Shown here one piece after another: positions 8,925 to 18,429 of a stretch of 64,000 bases of DNA. The position numbers and the translations under genes were made by a program. Within the stretch, counting starts at the first letter, position 1. Each line of letters begins with the position of its first letter. Under the pieces are notes generated by a model that was not told where the DNA came from, searched no databases, and saw only the letters and a list, made by a program, of their open reading frames with translations. The DNA is from Rhodoferax sp. (GTDB lineage: Bacteria > Pseudomonadota > Gammaproteobacteria > Burkholderiales > Burkholderiaceae_C): contig JARLJH010000048.1 in assembly GCA_031291305.1 (NCBI GenBank), positions 186,001-250,000 of the forward strand, in the 5' to 3' direction.

Positions 8925-8973
8925 CATTTATGCTTCTGGTCCTTATGGATAAAGGGCGTGCAGATATCAATTT
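8925..8973 (+). repeat. Dispersed short repeat, intergenic copy
   Basis: CATTTATGCTTCTGG followed by TCCTTATGGATAAAGGGC and a degenerate CAGATATCAATT tail. It closely matches 22731-22780. It lies in the 246-base gap between the GGDEF gene and the DUF779 gene. The same gap ends with a 14-base perfect palindrome CTTTATATATAAAG (9098-9111) next to the DUF779 stop codon. Confidence 0.6.
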
Positions 8974-9113
8974 AGAAGCAAGTCATGGGTTCCGGTACAT
9001 GGACGCCGTGAGTGCAACAGCTGCTTGCTTGCGCCAGTGGCAGCTGGGTTGGCATGCAGGTAGTTCGGATGTTGCTACAGTATTTATACTATGAAGTCTT
9101 TATATATAAAGGG

Positions 9114-9521
9114 CTAGGAGCCAATTTTGCAACTATTTTCTGAAGTACCTGCGGCTGGTGGCGTAATGCCCAGTTCAGTCAACTCAGCGGCAGTAAACAC
9201 CCGCGACCGCGTGTGAAACGCCTTGCCTTCCGGTCCTTCGAGCGAAAACGTGCCGCCGTGGCCTTCGATCACGTCGATGATGAGCTGGGTGTGCTTCCAA
9301 TACTCGTACTGCGCACGGCCAATGTAGAACGGGCAGCCACCAATGTCGCCCAAATACACGTCGCCTGCGCCCATGGTGATTTCTCCGGGCAGGTAGCAGT
9401 TGGCGGCGCTGTTGTCGCAGCAACCGCCCGACTGGTGAAACATCAGGTCCGGGCCGTGCTTGGTTTTCAGGAAGGCGATGAGTTCGAGCGCTGCAGGCGT
9501 GGCGACAACTTTCTCAACCAT
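9114..9521 (-). CDS. DUF779 protein linked to aldehyde dehydrogenase
   Basis: A 135-residue protein of the DUF779 family, commonly found next to NAD-dependent aldehyde dehydrogenases. Conserved features include HQSGGCCDNSAANCYLPG near residue 30, which offers several cysteines, and IGRAQYEYWKHTQLIIDV further on. Its biochemical role is not established. It follows the aldehyde dehydrogenase gene on the same strand after 218 bases, and a good AGGAGA ribosome-binding site precedes its ATG. Two hairpins lie in the gap, so its expression may be separately tuned. Confidence 0.85.
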   Translation of the reverse strand: MVEKVVATPAALELIAFLKTKHGPDLMFHQSGGCCDNSAANCYLPGEITMGAGDVYLGDIGGCPFYIGRAQYEYWKHTQLIIDVIEGHGGTFSLEGPEGKAFHTRSRVFTAAELTELGITPPAAGTSENSCKIGS

Positions 9522-9624
9522 GCGTTTCTCCTAGCAATAGAACATACATTGCTGAACTGTTGCCGTGAGTCATGAAAATTTTGGCAACGTCTAGCGGCGT
9601 GTGTTGGGTGTTTGACGGAGCGTG

Positions 9625-9675
9625 GATTTGGGGTTTTGCCAAATCAAGGAGGAGGCTTGGGGCAAGCCCCAAGCC
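9625..9675. other. Two intercistronic hairpins between aldehyde dehydrogenase and DUF779 genes
   Basis: Hairpin one: GATTTGG (9625-9631) and CCAAATC (9639-9645). Hairpin two: ten-base perfect arms GGCTTGGGGC (9654-9663) and GCCCCAAGCC (9666-9675) with a two-base spacer. No T-run follows on either strand, so these look like processing or attenuation structures rather than simple terminators. The surrounding gap 9522-9739 holds no convincing gene. Confidence 0.6.
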
Positions 9676-9739
9676 GGGGACATTCGCGTAGCCAAATGCC
9701 CAACGCGCGCCGCGGGTTAAAACCAGCTGGCTCAACGGG

Positions 9740-11260
9740 TCAGAAGAAACCCAGCTTGTTCTCGCTGTAACTCACCAGCAGGTTCTTGGTTTGCTGGTAG
9801 TGGTCGAGCATCACCTTGTGGGTTTCGCGGCCGATGCCGGATTCTTTGTAGCCGCCAAACGCCGCGTGCGCCGGGTAGGCGTGATAGCAGTTGGTCCAGA
9901 CGCGGCCAGCCTTGATAGCGCGGCCCATGCGGTAGGCCACGTTGCCGTTGCGGCTCCAGACGCCCGCACCCAGGCCGTAGAGTGTGTCGTTGGCAATCGC
10001 CAGCGCTTCGGCTTCGTCCTTGAAGGTGGTGACAGCCAGCACCGGGCCGAAGATTTCTTCCTGGAAGATGCGCATCTTGTTGTGGCCCTTGAACAGCGTG
10101 GGCTGCACGTAGTAGCCACCGGCCTGGTCGCCTGCCAACTGCGCCTGTGCGCCACCGATCAACACCTCAGCGCCTTCCTGCTTGCCCAGGTCAAGGTAAG
10201 ACAGGATCTTGGTGAGCTGTTCCTTGCTGGCTTGCGCACCCATCATGGTGGCAGTATCCAGCGGGTCACCCTGCACGATGGCAGCCACGCGTTTCAGGAC
10301 GCGTTCCATGAACTTGTCGTAAATGCTTTCCTGAATCAGCGCGCGGCTCGGGCAGGTACAGACCTCGCCCTGGTTGAAGGCAAACAGAACCAGACCTTCG
10401 ATGGCTTTGTCCAGAAAGCTGTCGTCCTTGTCCATGATGTCGGCAAAGAACACGTTGGGAGATTTGCCACCGAGCTCCAGCGTGGCTGGAATCAGGTTGT
10501 TGGCTGCAGCCTGGGCAATCACCCGACCCGTGGTGGTGGAGCCGGTGAAGGCAATCTTGGCGATGCGCTTGCTGGTGGCCAGCGGCATGCCGGCTTCACG
10601 GCCATAACCGTTGACGATGTTGAGCACCCCCGCAGGCAAGATGTCGGCAATCAGCTCGGCCAAAACCAGAATGCTGATGGGTGTGGATTCGGCGGGCTTC
10701 AAGACCACGCAGTTACCCGCGCCAATGGCCGGGGCCAGCTTCCAGGCTGCCATCAGGATCGGGAAGTTCCAGGGGATGATCTGGCCGACCACGCCAAGCG
10801 GCTCATGGATGTGGTACGCCATGGTGTTCTCGTCAATCTCGCTGATGCCACCTTCCTGCGCGCGCAGGCAACCGGCAAAGTAGCGGAAATGGTCGATGGT
10901 CAGCGGAATGTCGGCGTTGAGCGTCTCACGGATGGGCTTGCCGTTGTCCACGGTTTCCACATAGGCCAGCAGCTCCAGATTGGCTTCCAGGCGGTCGGCA
11001 ATCTTCAGCAGGATGTTGGAGCGTGTCGCTGCATCGGTTTTGCCCCAGGCGTCAGCGGCAGTGTGGGCGGCGTCCAGCGCCAAGTCGATGTCTTCCGCTC
11101 CGGAGCGGGCGACCTGGGTATAGACCTTGCCCGTGGTTGGGGTGACCACATCAAAGTATTGGCCTTTGACGGGAGCGACAAACTTGCCACCAATGAAGTT
11201 GTCGTATCGGGTTTTGAAAACGTGTTTGGCACCGGCGGCGCCAGGGGCTGCGTAAATCAT
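9740..11260 (-). CDS. NAD-dependent aldehyde dehydrogenase (ExaC/AldA type)
   Basis: A 506-residue aldehyde dehydrogenase oxidising aldehydes to acids with NAD. The Rossmann motif region [11 protein letters not shown], the glutamate motif [12 protein letters not shown] and the catalytic cysteine in [14 protein letters not shown] are all intact. The length and the [13 protein letters not shown] segment fit the ExaC/acetaldehyde dehydrogenase group used in ethanol or acetoin catabolism. It is divergent from an AcoR-like activator and preceded by a sigma-54 promoter, so aldehyde- or alcohol-dependent induction is likely. The exact substrate cannot be read from the sequence. Confidence 0.92.
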   Translation of the reverse strand: MIYAAPGAAGAKHVFKTRYDNFIGGKFVAPVKGQYFDVVTPTTGKVYTQVARSGAEDIDLALDAAHTAADAWGKTDAATRSNILLKIADRLEANLELLAYVETVDNGKPIRETLNADIPLTIDHFRYFAGCLRAQEGGISEIDENTMAYHIHEPLGVVGQIIPWNFPILMAAWKLAPAIGAGNCVVLKPAESTPISILVLAELIADILPAGVLNIVNGYGREAGMPLATSKRIAKIAFTGSTTTGRVIAQAAANNLIPATLELGGKSPNVFFADIMDKDDSFLDKAIEGLVLFAFNQGEVCTCPSRALIQESIYDKFMERVLKRVAAIVQGDPLDTATMMGAQASKEQLTKILSYLDLGKQEGAEVLIGGAQAQLAGDQAGGYYVQPTLFKGHNKMRIFQEEIFGPVLAVTTFKDEAEALAIANDTLYGLGAGVWSRNGNVAYRMGRAIKAGRVWTNCYHAYPAHAAFGGYKESGIGRETHKVMLDHYQQTKNLLVSYSENKLGFF

Positions 11261-11317
11261 GTTGTGTCCTCTTTATGTGTTTGATGGAATGAATTTCCCT
11301 TGCGGGCCTGTTTGTTT

Positions 11318-11333
11318 ATCAAGTCGCGTGCCA
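11318..11333 (-). promoter_or_regulatory. Sigma-54 (-24/-12) promoter for the aldehyde dehydrogenase operon
   Basis: On the minus strand the sequence reads TGGCAC-GCGAC-TTGAT, with the invariant GG and correct spacing; the -12 element has GA instead of GC. It lies 58 bases before the aldehyde dehydrogenase ATG. The adjacent activator has an intact sigma-54 contact motif. Further upstream GTGTCT (about 11403) and AGACAC form a dyad that could be an activator site. The gap 11261-11572 holds no gene. Confidence 0.75.
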
Positions 11334-11572
11334 GCTTTGTTGCTAACGGTCAAGTGATTGATTTCATTGGATACTTGAAGCTCATGGTGGCTGCGCCACT
11401 GCGTGTCTGGCGGCCGGTGTTGTTGCAGAACGAGACACCTGTCCAGAAACGCAACGGCGCCGAATGACCCCACTCTATGCAACGCGGTTCATATCGCAGG
11501 AACGCGCCGCGCTGGCTACCATCGCACGTCCAACACACCAGAGAGCAGACATCAGTCTGCCCAGGAGACAAC

Positions 11573-13471
11573 GTGCGAACACCCCCCACTGCCGTGGCTT
11601 TGCGCCAGGCGCGTCTGCATTTGCTTGAACATGGCGACTGTCCACCAGGCGGTCTGGATGAGCGCGTGGCGCGCTCGTGGCGGCGCAGCCTGGCAGCAGG
11701 CTTGCTGCCAGCCGGGCGACTGCTGGATTGCGAACATGCCACTGGCGCAGAACTGACCCGTACCCTGGCCTCCAACCACGATCTGCTGGCGCATTCACAA
11801 CCGGTGATGGAGCACTTGTTTGAGCAGGTTCGCCACACGCAAGGCATGGTGATCCTGGCTGACAAGCGGGGCACCTTGCTGCACACCCTGGGCCATGCGG
11901 ATTTTTTGAACCGGGCCGACCGGGTGGCTTTGTCGTGTGGCGCCAATTGGCATGAGCAGCAGCGCGGCACCAACGCCATTGGTACGGCGCTGGTGGAAGC
12001 TCACGGTGTGGAAATCCACGGTGCCGAGCATTTTCTGGAGCGCAACGAGTTTTTGACCTGCACCGCCGTGCCGATTTTGTCGGCGTTGGGGGACTTGATG
12101 GGCGTGCTGGACATCTCGGGCGACCAGCGCAGCCGCCACCCGCACACGCTGGGGTTGGTGGGCATGGCCTCGCGCATGATCGAGAACAGGCTTGTCATCA
12201 AATCTTGCCAGCGGCATATCCGTCTGCACCTGCATGCCCAGCCTGAAGGCATCGGCAGCGTGGCCGAGGGCATTGTGGCGCTGTCGGAAGATGGTTGGCT
12301 GGTTGGCGCCAATCGCGCTGGCATGGCGATGTTGAATCTGGCCCGCGCTGACCTGGGTGCCGTGCAGCTGGCTAACCGGCTGGATGTGTCGTTGGCTGAA
12401 CTGCTGTCGCGCCACAAACGCCGCCCGGGGCAGCCCACGCAGGTGCGCCAAAGGGATGGCACCTGCCTGTTTGTGCAGGTGCAGCATGATGCCCCGGCCC
12501 TGGCCAGCCCGGCGTCGGTGCCCAAGCAACCCACACCGGCGCCGGATGCCTTGCGCAGCCTGGATACGGGTGATCAGCGGTGGCGCAACGCTGCAGACAA
12601 GGTGCGGCGCGTGCTGGACAAGCCAATTCCACTGCTGATTCAAGGCGAATCAGGCGTTGGAAAGGAACTCTTTGCTCGTGCCTCGCATGACAGTGGACCC
12701 CGCAAAAATAAAGCGTTTATAGCTATAAATTGCGCAGCGGTTCCTGAAAATCTGATCGAGGCAGAACTGTTTGGCTACGCACCGGGCGCTTTCACCGGCG
12801 CACGCCGCGAGGGCAGCGTCGGGCGCTTGCGTGAGGCGCAGGGCGGCACCTTGTTTTTGGACGAGATTGGCGACATGCCGCTGGGGCTGCAAGCGCGCTT
12901 GCTGCGCGTGCTGCAAGACCGGCAGGTGACGCCCCTGGGCGGCGGGCAGCCGGTGGCCGTTGACTTTGCCCTGATCTGCGCCAGCCACCACAAGCTGCGC
13001 GAAGAAGCTGCTGCCGGGCGTTTTCGCCAGGACCTGTATTACCGTATCAATGGCCTGACGGTTCTGCTGCCTGCATTGCGTGAGCGCACCGATTTCCCGG
13101 TCCTGACCGAGCGACTCTTGGCCGACCTGAACCCGGGCCGCCAAGTGGCGGTGGCCCCGGAGGTGATGGCGCTTCTGTGCCAGCACACCTGGCCGGGCAA
13201 TCTGCGCCAGTATGCCAATGTGCTCCGCACGGCCAGCGCCATGCTGGACGCGCACGAAGACTGCATCACCTGGAGCCATCTGCCGGACGACTTGCTGGAA
13301 GACCTGCAGCAGCCCGAGACACGGACAGAAAAGCCGCTGGCGGACAACCTTCAGGAACTCTCGCGTCAGGCGGTTCGTCAGGCGGTGGATGCCAGTGCTG
13401 GCAACCTGTCGCAGGCAGCGCGGCGACTGGGGATCAGCCGGCAAACCCTGTACCGCAAGCTGCGTGTTTGA
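11573..13471 (+). CDS. AcoR-like sigma-54-dependent transcriptional activator
   Basis: Enhancer-binding protein of about 632 residues. The order is an N-terminal GAF-type sensor (about 50-220), a PAS-like linker, an AAA+ domain with Walker A GESGVGKE, the sigma-54 contact loop GAFTGA and GGTLFLDEIGD, then a C-terminal Fis-type helix-turn-helix ending LGISRQTLYRKLRV. The GTG at 11573 has AGGAGA five bases upstream and is preferred over the open frame from 11477. It faces the aldehyde dehydrogenase operon, whose promoter is of sigma-54 type, so that operon is its likely target. The inducer is unknown. Confidence 0.9.
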   Translation: MRTPPTAVALRQARLHLLEHGDCPPGGLDERVARSWRRSLAAGLLPAGRLLDCEHATGAELTRTLASNHDLLAHSQPVMEHLFEQVRHTQGMVILADKRGTLLHTLGHADFLNRADRVALSCGANWHEQQRGTNAIGTALVEAHGVEIHGAEHFLERNEFLTCTAVPILSALGDLMGVLDISGDQRSRHPHTLGLVGMASRMIENRLVIKSCQRHIRLHLHAQPEGIGSVAEGIVALSEDGWLVGANRAGMAMLNLARADLGAVQLANRLDVSLAELLSRHKRRPGQPTQVRQRDGTCLFVQVQHDAPALASPASVPKQPTPAPDALRSLDTGDQRWRNAADKVRRVLDKPIPLLIQGESGVGKELFARASHDSGPRKNKAFIAINCAAVPENLIEAELFGYAPGAFTGARREGSVGRLREAQGGTLFLDEIGDMPLGLQARLLRVLQDRQVTPLGGGQPVAVDFALICASHHKLREEAAAGRFRQDLYYRINGLTVLLPALRERTDFPVLTERLLADLNPGRQVAVAPEVMALLCQHTWPGNLRQYANVLRTASAMLDAHEDCITWSHLPDDLLEDLQQPETRTEKPLADNLQELSRQAVRQAVDASAGNLSQAARRLGISRQTLYRKLRV

Positions 13472-13556
13472 GGGGGTTTGGCAGTTGCCGATATATTCGC
13501 CCGCTTGTTGGTTTTTTGCCTGATCGCCCAACCGGTGTTTGCCCGCCGGGACATCC

Positions 13557-14546
13557 ATGAATTTGTTTACATCACTTCGCTATTTGACGGCGCTGCACGA
13601 ACACAAGCACTTTGGCCGTGCGGCCGACGCTTGTCACATCACGCAGCCTGCGCTGTCCAACGCCATTCGCGCCCTGGAAGAAGAGTATGGCGCCGCCATT
13701 GTCAAACGCGGGCGGTCTTTTGAGAGTTTCACGCCCGAAGGGGAGCGCATTTTTCTGAGTGCGCAGCGCATGCTGCATGAACAAGAAATTTTGTTGCAAG
13801 ATCTTAAGGGTAGTGCAGCTCAACCGGTGGGGGCGCTGACTCTGGGTGCCGTGCCATCGGTGCTGCCGGTCGCGGCGCGATTCGCGGGATATTTGCAGTC
13901 CCGTTGTCCCAAGCTGACCCTGACGGTGCGCTCTATGAGTTCCCAGGATATTGAGTCTGGCCTGGAAAATCTGTCGGTGGACATGGGGATGGGCTATACC
14001 GACCGGATCAAATCTCGCGCAGCTCGACTGAGCACCATTTACCAGTACAACGAACACTATTTTTTGCTCAGGCGCGCCGTCAAGCCGTGCAAGGCGGGTT
14101 TGCGCGTCAGCAAGACGCCCATGTCCTGGCAGGCGGCAGCGGCTTTGCCCATGTGCCTGCTCACACCCGAGATGCACAACCGCAGTATTGTGGATGCAAC
14201 GTTCAAGGAGATAGGGGTACAGGTATGGCCAGTGATTGAAACCAACTCCATCCTGACGCTGGGTTTGACTGTGCTGGTGGGGGACGTGTGCAGCATCCTG
14301 CCGGGCGCCCTGGTGGGCGTGCTGCGCGGTTACTCCGAATTAGAGGCTGTGCCCTTGGTCGAGCCAGATGTGCAGACGCCCATCGGTTTCATGCTGGCCG
14401 TGAATGAGCGGCCATCGCATGCCATGAAGGCCGCATTGGACTTGGCCAACAGCCCTGAATGGCTCCTGCATCTCAGGGCGCATGTGGGCTTGCTGAAGTC
14501 CGAGAAAGCAGGCGGCTGGCCAGCTTCCTGCCAGTCAGACAATTAG
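13557..14546 (+). CDS. LysR-type regulator, probable regulator of the formate dehydrogenase operon
   Basis: A 329-residue LysR-family protein. The N-terminal winged helix is clear (FTSLRYLTALHEHKHFGRAA, then ITQPALSNAIRALEEE). The effector domain follows from about residue 90. It lies directly upstream of the OFA transporter and fdsGBACD on the same strand. In other betaproteobacteria a LysR protein (FdsR) controls fds operons; that it does so here is inference from position. MNLFTS at 13557 is preferred to the ATG at 13539 because LysR proteins usually start this close to the helix-turn-helix. Confidence 0.85.
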   Translation: MNLFTSLRYLTALHEHKHFGRAADACHITQPALSNAIRALEEEYGAAIVKRGRSFESFTPEGERIFLSAQRMLHEQEILLQDLKGSAAQPVGALTLGAVPSVLPVAARFAGYLQSRCPKLTLTVRSMSSQDIESGLENLSVDMGMGYTDRIKSRAARLSTIYQYNEHYFLLRRAVKPCKAGLRVSKTPMSWQAAAALPMCLLTPEMHNRSIVDATFKEIGVQVWPVIETNSILTLGLTVLVGDVCSILPGALVGVLRGYSELEAVPLVEPDVQTPIGFMLAVNERPSHAMKAALDLANSPEWLLHLRAHVGLLKSEKAGGWPASCQSDN

Positions 14547-14677
14547 GAAGTGTGCCAACGGTCTTGATTCATTTTTTGAATCGGGCCATGTTCACAATAA
14601 ATTTGCCAGTACATGGAATACGCCGTGACACTGCGCGCCAGCTCACACCAAGTGAGTACTTACCATAAGGAGACATC

Positions 14678-16348
14678 GTGACGACCATAGCAACAGGCAT
14701 TGTTGGGCCCCATGGCGGGCAGCAGGACAGTTTTCTATCCAGAGCGCGCACCATCGCCAAGCCAGGGTTCAACCGCTGGCTGGTGCCACCAGCGGCGCTG
14801 GCCGTTCATTTGTGTATTGGCATGGCGTATGGCTTTTCTGTGTTTTGGTTGCCGCTGTCGCGCGCCATAGGCATCAGCAAGTCCGTGGCGTGCCCTGCCG
14901 ATATGGGTTTTTTTGCGGAAATGGTCAGCACCACGTGCGACTGGAAAATCTCCATGCTGGGGTGGATGTACACCCTGTTCTTTGTATTCCTGGGCTCATC
15001 TGCGGCGCTGTGGGGCGGCTGGCTTGAGCGCGCCGGGCCGCGCAAAGCCGGTGTCATCGCAGCCATTTGCTGGTGTGGTGGATTGGTCATTTCAGCACTG
15101 GGTGTACAGATGCACCAGATATGGATGCTGTGGCTGGGCTCGGGGGTCATTGGCGGCATTGGCCTGGGGCTGGGCTATATCTCGCCGGTCTCCACCTTGA
15201 TCAAGTGGTTCCCCGACCGCCGTGGCATGGCCACTGGCATGGCCATCATGGGTTTTGGCGGCGGAGCCATGATTGGTGCGCCGCTGGCCGACAAGATGAT
15301 GAAATACTTTGCCACCCCGACCTCGGTGGGTGTGATGGAAACCTTCCTGGCGCTGGCTGCCATCTACTTTGTTTTCATGATGGCTGGGGCGCTGGGCTAC
15401 CGCGTGCCCGCGGATAACTGGAAACCCGCGGGATGGACGCCACCTGCAGAGTCGAAAAAGGGCATGATCACCGACCGCCATGTGCATCTGGATGTGGCCT
15501 GGCGCACGCCGCAGTTCTGGCTGGTGTGGAGCGTGCTCACACTCAACGTCACGGCGGGCATTGGCATCATCGGCATGGCTTCGCCCTTGCTGCAAGAGGT
15601 GTTTGCTGGCAAGCTGATTGGTCTGAATCTGACCTTTAACGAACTGGATGCAGCACAAAAAGGGCAGATCGCAGCCGTAGCGGCGGGCTTTACCGGCTTG
15701 CTGTCGCTGTTCAACATTGGCGGGCGTTTTTTCTGGGCCACGCTGTCGGACAAACTTGGGCGCAAGATGACCTATTCGGTTTTCTTCCTGCTGGGGTGCA
15801 CGCTTTACTCATCCATTCCGAGCATGGCCGCTGCTGGAAATCTGGCCTTTTTTGTGGCCTTCTTTTGCATTATTTTGTCGATGTATGGTGGCGCTTTTGC
15901 CACGGTTCCGGCTTATCTGGCAGACATGTTCGGTACCAAGATGGTGGGTGCCATCCATGGCCGTTTGTTGACGGCCTGGTCCACGGCGGGCATTCTTGGC
16001 CCGGTGCTGGTCAACTACATCCGTGAGTACCAACTGTCACACGGGGTGGCCCGGGCCGATGCCTACACCATCACCATGTACATCCTGGCGGGCTTGCTGG
16101 TGGTTGGTTTCATTTGCAACTGGCTGGTCAAGTCGGTGGCTGAGCAGCATTACATGAGCGACGATGAACTCAAGCAAGAAAAGACGCTTGCTGACGACAC
16201 CCATCAACATTTTGTCGCCGATGTTGAAGCGTTGGCCGGTGAGGCCAGTCACAGTGGCAAGGTATTGCTGGCCTGGACGGCGGTGTGGTTGCCGCTGGGC
16301 TGGGGCATCTGGATGACGCTGCAAAAAGCCGTCATTCTTTTCAAATAA
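14678..16348 (+). CDS. OFA-family MFS transporter (oxalate/formate type)
   Basis: A 556-residue major facilitator with about 12 membrane helices. Features are GMAYGFSVFWLPLSRAIG in helix 1, GIGLGLGYISPVSTLIKWF and DRRGMATGMAIMGFGGGAM in the middle, and NIGGRFFWATLSDKLGRK in the second half, the pattern of oxalate/formate antiporter relatives. A cytoplasmic extension follows the last but one helix. The start is GTG at 14678 with AAGGAG five bases upstream. It is 27 bases before fdsG, so it probably brings formate or a related acid to the dehydrogenase. The substrate is inferred from context. Confidence 0.87.
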   Translation: MTTIATGIVGPHGGQQDSFLSRARTIAKPGFNRWLVPPAALAVHLCIGMAYGFSVFWLPLSRAIGISKSVACPADMGFFAEMVSTTCDWKISMLGWMYTLFFVFLGSSAALWGGWLERAGPRKAGVIAAICWCGGLVISALGVQMHQIWMLWLGSGVIGGIGLGLGYISPVSTLIKWFPDRRGMATGMAIMGFGGGAMIGAPLADKMMKYFATPTSVGVMETFLALAAIYFVFMMAGALGYRVPADNWKPAGWTPPAESKKGMITDRHVHLDVAWRTPQFWLVWSVLTLNVTAGIGIIGMASPLLQEVFAGKLIGLNLTFNELDAAQKGQIAAVAAGFTGLLSLFNIGGRFFWATLSDKLGRKMTYSVFFLLGCTLYSSIPSMAAAGNLAFFVAFFCIILSMYGGAFATVPAYLADMFGTKMVGAIHGRLLTAWSTAGILGPVLVNYIREYQLSHGVARADAYTITMYILAGLLVVGFICNWLVKSVAEQHYMSDDELKQEKTLADDTHQHFVADVEALAGEASHSGKVLLAWTAVWLPLGWGIWMTLQKAVILFK

Positions 16349-16375
16349 TTCGTTTTAAACAGTGGGCAACCCGGT

Positions 16376-16849
16376 ATGTTGACAGATGACATGGTGCAGA
16401 CGGTTCAGCGATTGTTGGCGAGTAAAAAAGACGTACCGGGCGCGTTGCTTGTGCTGCTTCATGACATTCAGGATGCCCTGGGTTATGTGCCTGATGACGC
16501 TGTGCCCCTGGTGGCCAAAGAACTGAACCTTTCCCGTGCAGAAGTGCATGGTGTTCTGACCTACTACCACTACTTTCGGCGCACCCCCGCAGGCAGACAT
16601 GTGGTGCAACTGTGCCGCGCCGAGGCTTGCCAGGCCTGTGGTGCGGACGAGTTGCTGGCGCGGGCAGAGGCGCTATTGGGTTGCAAGTTGCATGAAACCC
16701 GCGCCGATGGCGCTGTAACGCTGGAACCGGTGTATTGCTTAGGGCTGTGTGCTGCAGCGCCCGCCATGCAAGTCGATGAACGTTTGCATGCACGGGTCAC
16801 ACCGGCTGTCATTGAACGTCTGGCTGATCAGATGGAGATATCCTCATGA
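16376..16849 (+). CDS. fdsG: NAD-dependent formate dehydrogenase gamma subunit FdsG
   Basis: A 157-residue NuoE-like electron-transfer subunit of soluble NAD-dependent formate dehydrogenase. The four cluster ligands of a thioredoxin-like [2Fe-2S] ferredoxin are present as CRAEAC (about residue 82) and CLGLC (about residue 122). The N-terminal helical bundle includes LLVLLHDIQDALGYVP, as in NuoE. It overlaps fdsB by four bases (ATGA). First subunit gene of fdsGBACD. Confidence 0.93.
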   Translation: MLTDDMVQTVQRLLASKKDVPGALLVLLHDIQDALGYVPDDAVPLVAKELNLSRAEVHGVLTYYHYFRRTPAGRHVVQLCRAEACQACGADELLARAEALLGCKLHETRADGAVTLEPVYCLGLCAAAPAMQVDERLHARVTPAVIERLADQMEISS

Positions 16850-18405
16850 GCGCCATCAAAGTGTATGTGCCGCGTGACTCGGTGGCGCTGGCCCTCGGTG
16901 CTGACGAGGTGGCTGAGGCCCTTCTGGCAGCTTGCGCGGCGCGTGGCGAGCGCATTGAACTGGTTCGCAATGGTTCGCGCGGCATGTTCTGGCTGGAAAC
17001 CCTGGTGGAAGTACAAACGCCTTTGGGGCGCGTGGCCTACGGGCCAGTTACGCCACAGGATGTGCCTGCCTTGCTGGATGCTGGTTTGCTGCACGGCGGC
17101 GAGCATGCCCTGCGCCACGGCGTCACCGAGCAGATGCCTTATCTGGCGCTGCAGGAGCGGCTGACTTTTGCTCGCATGGGCGTGACGGACCCGCTGTCGC
17201 TGGCTGATTACGCTGAGCATGAGGGCTGGGCCGGTTTGCAGCGTGCGTTGAGCTTGGGTGCAGATGCGTTGATTCACGAGGTCACGCATTCCGGCCTGCG
17301 TGGGCGGGGTGGGGCGGCTTTTCCAGCGGGCATCAAATGGAAAACGGTGGCTTCAATACCGGCTGCACAAAAGTACGTGGTGTGCAACGCCGACGAAGGC
17401 GACTCAGGCACGTTTTCAGACCGCATGACGATGGAGGGTGACCCCTTCATGCTGATTGAGGGCATGACGATTGCCGCTCTTGCCGTGGGTGCCAGCCAGG
17501 GCTATGTGTACATCCGTTGCGAATACCCGCACGCCGTGGCCAGCATGACCGAGGCGATTACCCGCGCCAAAGCGGCAGGCTATCTGGGCGACAACATTCT
17601 GGGCAGTGGCCGGACCTTTCACCTGGAGGTGCGCAAAGCTGCAGGTGCCTATGTCTGCGGCGAAGAAACGGCCATGTTGGAAAGTCTGGAAGGCAAGCGC
17701 GGCATCGTGCGTGCCAAGCCGCCGTTGCCAGCCATTGAAGGCTTGTTTGGCCAGCCGACGGTGATCAACAACGTCATCACCCTCTCTAGCGTGCCGATCA
17801 TTCTGGCGCGCGGGGCTGATTTCTACCGTAACTTTGGCATGGGCCGCTCGCACGGGTCTTTGCCATTTCAGTTGGCAGGCAACATCAAGCACGGAGGTCT
17901 GGTGGAGAAGGCTTTTGGCATCACCTTGCGTGAGTTGCTGTATGGCTTTGGCGGCGGCTCAGTCAGTGGCCGCCCGATCAAGGCGGTACAGGTGGGCGGT
18001 CCGCTGGGTGCGTATGTGCCAGAGTCGCAATGGGACGTGCCGTTGGACTACGAAGCCTACGCTGCGATGGGCGCTGTGATCGGGCACGGCGGCATCGTGG
18101 TGCATGATGACCGTGCCAACATGGCCAAGCTGGCGCGCTATGCGATGGAATTTTGTGCCCTGGAGTCCTGTGGCAAATGCACGCCATGTCGCATTGGATC
18201 GACACGCGGGGTCGAGGTGATTGACCGCATCACCCAGGACATAAATCGCACCCAGCAAATCCATCTGCTGCGTGATCTCTGTGACACCATGACCCACGGC
18301 AGTCTTTGCGCCATGGGCAGCATGACGCCTTACCCGGTGTTGTCTGCGCTGAACCATTACCCGCAGGACTTTGGCATCACTCCCATCGCGGCCATATCCG
18401 CATGA
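16846..18405 (+). CDS. fdsB: NAD-dependent formate dehydrogenase beta subunit FdsB
   Basis: A 519-residue NuoF-like diaphorase subunit that passes electrons from the iron-sulfur chain to NAD through FMN. An N-terminal thioredoxin-like domain is followed by the nucleotide-binding GLRGRGGAAFPAGIKW, the FMN-site ADEGDSGTFSDR and the [4Fe-4S] motif SCGKCTPCRIGSTRG near residue 445. All ligands are intact. Its ATG overlaps the fdsG stop, and fdsA follows within 24 bases, so the subunits are co-translated. Confidence 0.94.
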   Translation: MSAIKVYVPRDSVALALGADEVAEALLAACAARGERIELVRNGSRGMFWLETLVEVQTPLGRVAYGPVTPQDVPALLDAGLLHGGEHALRHGVTEQMPYLALQERLTFARMGVTDPLSLADYAEHEGWAGLQRALSLGADALIHEVTHSGLRGRGGAAFPAGIKWKTVASIPAAQKYVVCNADEGDSGTFSDRMTMEGDPFMLIEGMTIAALAVGASQGYVYIRCEYPHAVASMTEAITRAKAAGYLGDNILGSGRTFHLEVRKAAGAYVCGEETAMLESLEGKRGIVRAKPPLPAIEGLFGQPTVINNVITLSSVPIILARGADFYRNFGMGRSHGSLPFQLAGNIKHGGLVEKAFGITLRELLYGFGGGSVSGRPIKAVQVGGPLGAYVPESQWDVPLDYEAYAAMGAVIGHGGIVVHDDRANMAKLARYAMEFCALESCGKCTPCRIGSTRGVEVIDRITQDINRTQQIHLLRDLCDTMTHGSLCAMGSMTPYPVLSALNHYPQDFGITPIAAISA

Positions 18406-18429
18406 ATACCATTGCTGTCGGAGACAACC

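Noticed and set aside
9098-9111. Perfect palindrome CTTTATATATAAAG considered as a ModE-like box
   Set aside because: Lacks the CG at the arm ends and lies downstream of DUF779 next to its stop codon; AT-rich chance palindrome is as likely.
9514-9735. A 73-codon minus-strand frame between DUF779 and the aldehyde dehydrogenase
   Set aside because: Covers the two hairpins, lacks a ribosome-binding site and overlaps the DUF779 start.
9791-11284. A 497-codon open frame on the plus strand opposite the aldehyde dehydrogenase
   Set aside because: Low-complexity His/Gly/Val-rich translation with no motifs; it mirrors a gene with all catalytic motifs on the other strand.
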